NCBI RefSeq assembly: GCF_003149245.1
Contig: NZ_QGDL01000022.1
Coordinates: 1 to 64,000 of the forward strand
Direction: 5' to 3'
Source of the DNA: Faecalicatena orotica
GTDB taxonomy: Bacteria > Bacillota > Clostridia > Lachnospirales > Lachnospiraceae
Length of the DNA stretch: 64,000 nucleotides
Shown piece by piece: positions 60,286 to 64,000 of the stretch. Each line of letters opens with the position of its first letter. Positions within the stretch are counted from its first letter, which is position 1. Under the pieces are notes generated by a model. It was not told the DNA's origin, did no database searches, and worked only from the letters and a program-made list of their open reading frames with translations. Position numbers and translations under genes: made by a program.

Positions 60286-62574
60286 TTATGTTAGCAAATG
60301 TATTGGCTTCGGATAGCCATAGGATTGAAAGAGTGCCTTCATTTCTATCTGCGCGGCTTCCAGGGCATTCTCAATACTTGTACCGTTTCTGGTGATATCT
60401 TTAACGATATCGCACAGGATCTTTTCAATCCTGTTTCTCGGTATAATCAGCGACCTGCTGCTGTATGGCCCTGTACGCTTATGGCAATAGGAGAAACTCT
60501 CTTCAGTCAGCTCCAGCCAAGGATATAATTTGAGCAGCTCATGGTTATGGTACGGAGCGACAGCAGGAGACTGGCCGTCTAAAATCGTCATATAGATGCT
60601 GATATCTTTCTGATACAGCCACCTGAAAAAGCTGAAAGCCTTATCCGGCTGGGAGGTACATGGGCTCAATCCCAGAATCCAGCCCACACTGGCGGGGGAT
60701 TTGCCGGGGAGTGCCTGATAGCCGGCACGTCCAATGATATGGTCCCGGATGCTGCTATTGATCTCGTTGGCATATTCCGTGTAGGTAACCAGCATGGCGG
60801 TCCGTCCGGAACAGAAATCAGTTACAGTCTGTTTAATAGAGGTTTCAAATGGGCCGGACGGAGTGAACCGGATTGTACTCAGTATACTCTGCAGAGCTTT
60901 TACGTTTTCCGGGGTGTTGAGGCATACACGGTTGTATTTATCCCAGATCTTCCCGCCGTAGGCCCATAGCCGGATCAGAATTTCAGGCGCAAACTCTTCA
61001 TCGATAATCCCGGCTACGGAAGTCCCGAATTCTGTCGGGGAGTCAGGATTGAAACTTCTGGTAAAGAAAGATGCAATACCGTTGAACTCGGTCCATGTGC
61101 GCGGAGGACGCAGCGATATCTGGTAATTTTCCTTAAAAGCCTTCTGAACGGCCCGGTTTTCAAACAGGTCCTTCCGGTAGAACATAATCTGTGAGCCGCT
61201 GACAATCGGAACACCGTAATACTTTGATTCATAAATGCAATTATTCAGGCTTCCCTCAATCAGGGCAGAACGCTGAAACTGGTCTCCGTTTACAAAGTCC
61301 GTTATATTCGCGATAGAGCCGTTTTGAACAAGGTACTCCAGCCAGGGGACATCATACATATAGATATCATAGCGGCTTTCCGGGCGTTCCATATCTGTGA
61401 TGATTTCCTTCAGTAGACGGTGCTGGGGCGAAAAGTCTATCGCAACCGGAATCTGTGTCTGAAGTGTAAAATTTCTGGAAAGCAGTTTTGCAGAGTGTGC
61501 GGTTGCCATATCAGGCATCAGAATCCGAAGGGGCTTTTGGGAAGAGGGAGCCGTTTTTCTGCGGCGGGGGGCTTTAAGGGGCAGTTCCCGGTGTATAATA
61601 TCATCAGAAAAAATGACGTTCTGTTCTTCGAAAAGCAGAGGGGACTTTATATGCCTCATCAGCAGTTCCGCAGCCTTCCGGCCCAGAGTAAAAGCTGTCC
61701 GCTCTGTATGAATCATACCGGGGGCAGAAGAGGCATGGTTCCATGATTCTTCCCCCAGAGTCAGCAGCTGCACGTCATCCGGTACACAGATTCCCTGTAC
61801 GCTAAGAGCTTCCAGAACACCGGCGGCGATTGTCCCGGAGGTGGCTATAACAGCATCTAGCTGTTCTAAATATGGATGGTTCAGCATTGCCTTGAATGCA
61901 TCCTCTTTGCTCATATTTGTAATCTGGACCATATCAGGATTATAGGGAAGGCCGCAGGAAGAGAGGGCGGTCATATAGCCGTTCAGGGCATCCGATTCAG
62001 AGGAAAAATGCTGTGCACCGCTTAAGAGGGCGATGTTCCGATATCCTTTTTCCAACAGCTTTTCCGTCAGGAAACATACGGTTCTGTCATTATCAAAACC
62101 TGCAAAGCTGGAATCAATTCCTCTGGGACGTCTTTCGATAAACACGGACGGTATATTATAATGCTTCATCCGCGACAGGAAGAATTCCTGATTCCCGGGC
62201 TGGGATGTGATGATCAGGAGCCCGGATACATTGCTGCTGATGAAATCATCAATCTTTTCACATTCAATGTCGGGAGAATTGTTCGAAAATGCAACACTAA
62301 TATGATATCCTTTACTTTGAAGTTCTGCAGAGATTCCTTTGAAGATTTCTGCGTGATAAAAATTATCGATATCCGTCAGGACTACACCAATTCTTCTGGA
62401 ATCAGCCGTTTTCAGGTTTCTGGCAGACGAATTGGGGATATACTTAAGCTTTTCAATCGAGTCCATAATTCTGACACGGGTTTCGGGTTTTACATTTCTG
62501 GAACCACTCAGACAGCAGGATACGGTTGCAATAGAAACACCTGCATCTTTCGCAACATCTTTTAAAGTGACCAT
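60286..62574 (-). CDS. LacI-family regulator fused to an ABC-type sugar-binding domain
   Basis: 762 residues, more than twice a normal LacI protein. Residues about 1-60 are the LacI helix-turn-helix (TLKDVAKDAGVSIATVSCCLSG), and about 62-330 the LacI/PBP-I ligand domain (GVVLTDIDNFYHAEIFKGIS). After a basic linker (about 335-345), residues about 347-762 match a type 1 extracellular solute-binding protein (RYDIYMYDVPWLEYLVQNGS, YYGVPIVSGSQIMFYRKDLF, GRTAMLVTYTEYANEI) without a signal peptide. Two ligand domains in one cytosolic repressor suggest two-input sensing. It diverges from the UroD-family gene at 62767 across a shared operator. Confidence 0.88.
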   Translation of the reverse strand: MVTLKDVAKDAGVSIATVSCCLSGSRNVKPETRVRIMDSIEKLKYIPNSSARNLKTADSRRIGVVLTDIDNFYHAEIFKGISAELQSKGYHISVAFSNNSPDIECEKIDDFISSNVSGLLIITSQPGNQEFFLSRMKHYNIPSVFIERRPRGIDSSFAGFDNDRTVCFLTEKLLEKGYRNIALLSGAQHFSSESDALNGYMTALSSCGLPYNPDMVQITNMSKEDAFKAMLNHPYLEQLDAVIATSGTIAAGVLEALSVQGICVPDDVQLLTLGEESWNHASSAPGMIHTERTAFTLGRKAAELLMRHIKSPLLFEEQNVIFSDDIIHRELPLKAPRRRKTAPSSQKPLRILMPDMATAHSAKLLSRNFTLQTQIPVAIDFSPQHRLLKEIITDMERPESRYDIYMYDVPWLEYLVQNGSIANITDFVNGDQFQRSALIEGSLNNCIYESKYYGVPIVSGSQIMFYRKDLFENRAVQKAFKENYQISLRPPRTWTEFNGIASFFTRSFNPDSPTEFGTSVAGIIDEEFAPEILIRLWAYGGKIWDKYNRVCLNTPENVKALQSILSTIRFTPSGPFETSIKQTVTDFCSGRTAMLVTYTEYANEINSSIRDHIIGRAGYQALPGKSPASVGWILGLSPCTSQPDKAFSFFRWLYQKDISIYMTILDGQSPAVAPYHNHELLKLYPWLELTEESFSYCHKRTGPYSSRSLIIPRNRIEKILCDIVKDITRNGTSIENALEAAQIEMKALFQSYGYPKPIHLLT

Positions 62575-62610
62575 TGGCTGCTCCTCTTCATGATAAAATT
62601 TCTTTTTTTT

Positions 62611-62639
62611 ATTATAGCATCGCGCTAGTTGAAAAACAA
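62611..62639 (-). promoter_or_regulatory. Promoter of the LacI-SBP gene
   Basis: On the minus strand TTGTTT and TATAAT are 17 nt apart. The operator at 62642 lies directly behind the -35, consistent with autoregulation. Confidence 0.65.
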
Positions 62640-62641
62640 TA

Positions 62642-62657
62642 ATCTAAACGTTTAGAT
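62642..62657. promoter_or_regulatory. LacI-type operator
   Basis: ATCTAAACGTTTAGAT is a perfect 16-bp palindrome with the central CG typical of LacI-family sites. It lies between the two divergent promoters. Confidence 0.82.
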
Positions 62658-62676
62658 AAAAATTTTTGAAACCCGG

Positions 62677-62704
62677 TTGTAAACAAATTTGGGAATTATA
62701 TAAT
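62677..62704 (+). promoter_or_regulatory. Promoter of the UroD-family gene
   Basis: TTGTAA (62677-62682) and TATAAT (62699-62704) are 16 nt apart. The LacI-type operator is 20 nt upstream of the -35. Confidence 0.65.
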
Positions 62705-62766
62705 AAGAGTAAGAAAAAACAGCAGGGCAAAGGAAAAATAAAAAGAAGAAATAGGAGGAACATATC

Positions 62767-64000
62767 ATGATGACATCGAGAGAGAGAGTACTCTCATCCA
62801 TTAACCACAAACAGCCGGACTACGTGCCACTGGACCTTGGGGGAACACCCAGCTCCGGTATATCCGCTATCGCTTATAACAATTTAAAGAAAGAACTGGG
62901 GATAACACACGGGCACACACGTATCTTTGATGTTGTGCAGCAGGTTGCACAGCCGGAAATGGAGATACTGGACAAATTCGGTGTAGATGTAATTGACATC
63001 GGAAGAGTTTTTAATGAAAAGGATAAGGACTGGTATGATATAGAGCTTGCAGATGGCTCTATCGGACAGTATCCGGTATGGTTCCGCCCGGTAAAGCAGG
63101 AAAACGGGGATTACCTTGTATTTGACAAGGAAGGGACGATGATTGCGAAAATGCCTGTTGGGGCTACTTTCTTTGATCAGACTTATTTCCCATATGTGGA
63201 GGACTATCCCGATGACTGGTCAGATCTGGACCACCAGATGGGAAAGGTATTATGGAGCGCCCTCGTTCACAGCCCGTGGGACCATGCGGGAGATAAGGAC
63301 TTTTATAAGACATTGCGTGAGCGGACACTTGCACTTCGCAGCCAGACCGACCGGGCACTGATGATTACATGTGGGTGTAATCTGTTTGAGTGGGGAACCT
63401 TCCTGCGTAGAATGGATAATTTCCTGATGGATACATATGCCGATCCGGAAAACGTGGAGGCACTGGTAGAACAGCTGATGATCCGCCACATGGAAACCCT
63501 GAAAAATGTGTGCGAGTCAGTAGGGGATATTGTTGATATTCTGCGTTTCGGAGACGATCTTGGAATGGATACCGGAATGTTCATGTCCAGAGAAAAATAC
63601 CAGACATTGTTCAAACCTTATCACACGCAGCTGAATGAATATGTTCACAAGCATAGTAACATGAAGACATTCCTGCATTCCTGCGGCTCGATTTATCCAA
63701 TCATGGGAGACCTGATCGATGCGGGATATGATGTGATTAATCCGGTTCAGACAACAGCCTACCAGATGGACCCGGCCACGTTGAAACGTGAATTCGGAAA
63801 AGACATTACGTTCTGGGGCGGCGGCTGCAACACAAGATCGGTTCTGAACAGGTCGACTCCTGATGTGGTGTATGATTATACACGCAGAATGATCGACATA
63901 TTTGCACCGGACGGTGGATTCGTTTTCAATCAGGAACATAACATCATGCCGGATGTCCCGGCGGAGAATCTGCTGGCAATGTACAGGGCAGTGGCAGACT
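62767..64000 (+). CDS. UroD/MtaA-family protein (3' end outside the window)
   Basis: The frame starts at ATG 62767 (AGGAGG 8 nt upstream) and is open to the end of the window, giving at least 411 residues. The barrel has the family features PLDLGGTPSSGISAIAY, DILRFGDDLG, and the zinc motif HSCG (H-x-C) with a later cysteine in GGGCNTRSV, the MtaA/CmuA methyltransferase pattern rather than true UroD. The gene is divergent from a LacI-SBP fusion, so a sugar or methylated plant-derived compound may be its inducer. The substrate is unknown. Confidence 0.82.
   Translation, partial: MMTSRERVLSSINHKQPDYVPLDLGGTPSSGISAIAYNNLKKELGITHGHTRIFDVVQQVAQPEMEILDKFGVDVIDIGRVFNEKDKDWYDIELADGSIGQYPVWFRPVKQENGDYLVFDKEGTMIAKMPVGATFFDQTYFPYVEDYPDDWSDLDHQMGKVLWSALVHSPWDHAGDKDFYKTLRERTLALRSQTDRALMITCGCNLFEWGTFLRRMDNFLMDTYADPENVEALVEQLMIRHMETLKNVCESVGDIVDILRFGDDLGMDTGMFMSREKYQTLFKPYHTQLNEYVHKHSNMKTFLHSCGSIYPIMGDLIDAGYDVINPVQTTAYQMDPATLKREFGKDITFWGGGCNTRSVLNRSTPDVVYDYTRRMIDIFAPDGGFVFNQEHNIMPDVPAENLLAMYRAVAD

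Noticed and set aside
62767-64000. Calling this gene uroporphyrinogen decarboxylase of heme synthesis
   Set aside because: The H-x-C zinc motif and lack of heme genes point to the MtaA/CmuA branch.
1-64000. CRISPR arrays, tRNA, rRNA, phage and transposase genes
   Set aside because: Scanning both strands by eye revealed no repeat-spacer pattern, no tRNA cloverleaf with TTCRA arm, and no transposase or phage structural proteins.

Overview
The window reads as a chromosome segment of an anaerobic gut Firmicute, most likely a Lachnospiraceae (Clostridium cluster XIVa). This is inferred from moderate GC, strong AAGGAGG-type ribosome binding sites, two trimeric bifurcating [FeFe] hydrogenases, a split Ktr/Kdp potassium region, many LacI/AraC-type carbohydrate regulators and MtaA/UroD-family proteins. 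No rRNA, tRNA, CRISPR array, phage or insertion sequence was found.

Layout. 1-3.9 kb: the tail of an unknown gene, a structured leader, a purine permease and adenine deaminase, then a micro-ORF with its own terminator and a small protein. 4.0-8.8 kb: a potassium operon (a membrane-anchored accessory protein, KtrB-like channel, KtrA-like gate, truncated KdpD-type kinase, KdpE-type regulator). 8.8-30.97 kb: a large hydrogen region. A leftward operon (DRTGG protein, RsbW-like ATPase, group D-like sensory hydrogenase HydS, second DRTGG protein, PHP phosphoesterase) diverges from a rightward operon (NuoE-like, HATPase, HndB-like ferredoxin, NuoF-like, HydA). After an amidohydrolase and a lipoprotein come a group C PAS-containing sensory hydrogenase and a SpoIIE-type phosphatase. 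A GntR-controlled ABC exporter and a candidate small RNA follow, then a second NuoE-NuoF-HydA operon. The region therefore holds four H-cluster-type proteins, two GHKL ATPases and one PP2C phosphatase. This looks like H2 production or oxidation together with H2/redox sensing and a partner-switch type of output.

30.97-32.0 kb holds two fold-back elements of about 290 bp, each built from long nested inverted repeats, followed by a terminator. 32.0-42.4 kb is an arabinofuranoside-utilisation operon: an uncharacterised six-hairpin-like protein, an ABC sugar transporter without its ATPase, an AraC-type response regulator with its kinase, and a GH127 beta-L-arabinofuranosidase with all catalytic and zinc residues. 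42.4-46.6 kb is a folate operon (folC, folE, an HD phosphohydrolase, folP, a folB-folK fusion). It converges on tyrA-aroA (46.5-49.0 kb), whose last gene shares stop-codon bases with folK.

49.1-54.8 kb has an EF-G paralogue with unusual G motifs, then a three-gene set (BioB-like radical SAM protein, UroD-domain protein fused to a thioredoxin-like domain, CobW-like GTPase) of unknown function. 54.9-59.6 kb has a second potassium system (TrkA-TrkH) and a membrane protein of unknown function. 60.2-64 kb has a LacI repressor fused to a whole ABC-type sugar-binding domain. It diverges from a UroD/MtaA-family gene cut by the window end, and a perfect 16-bp operator lies between the two promoters.
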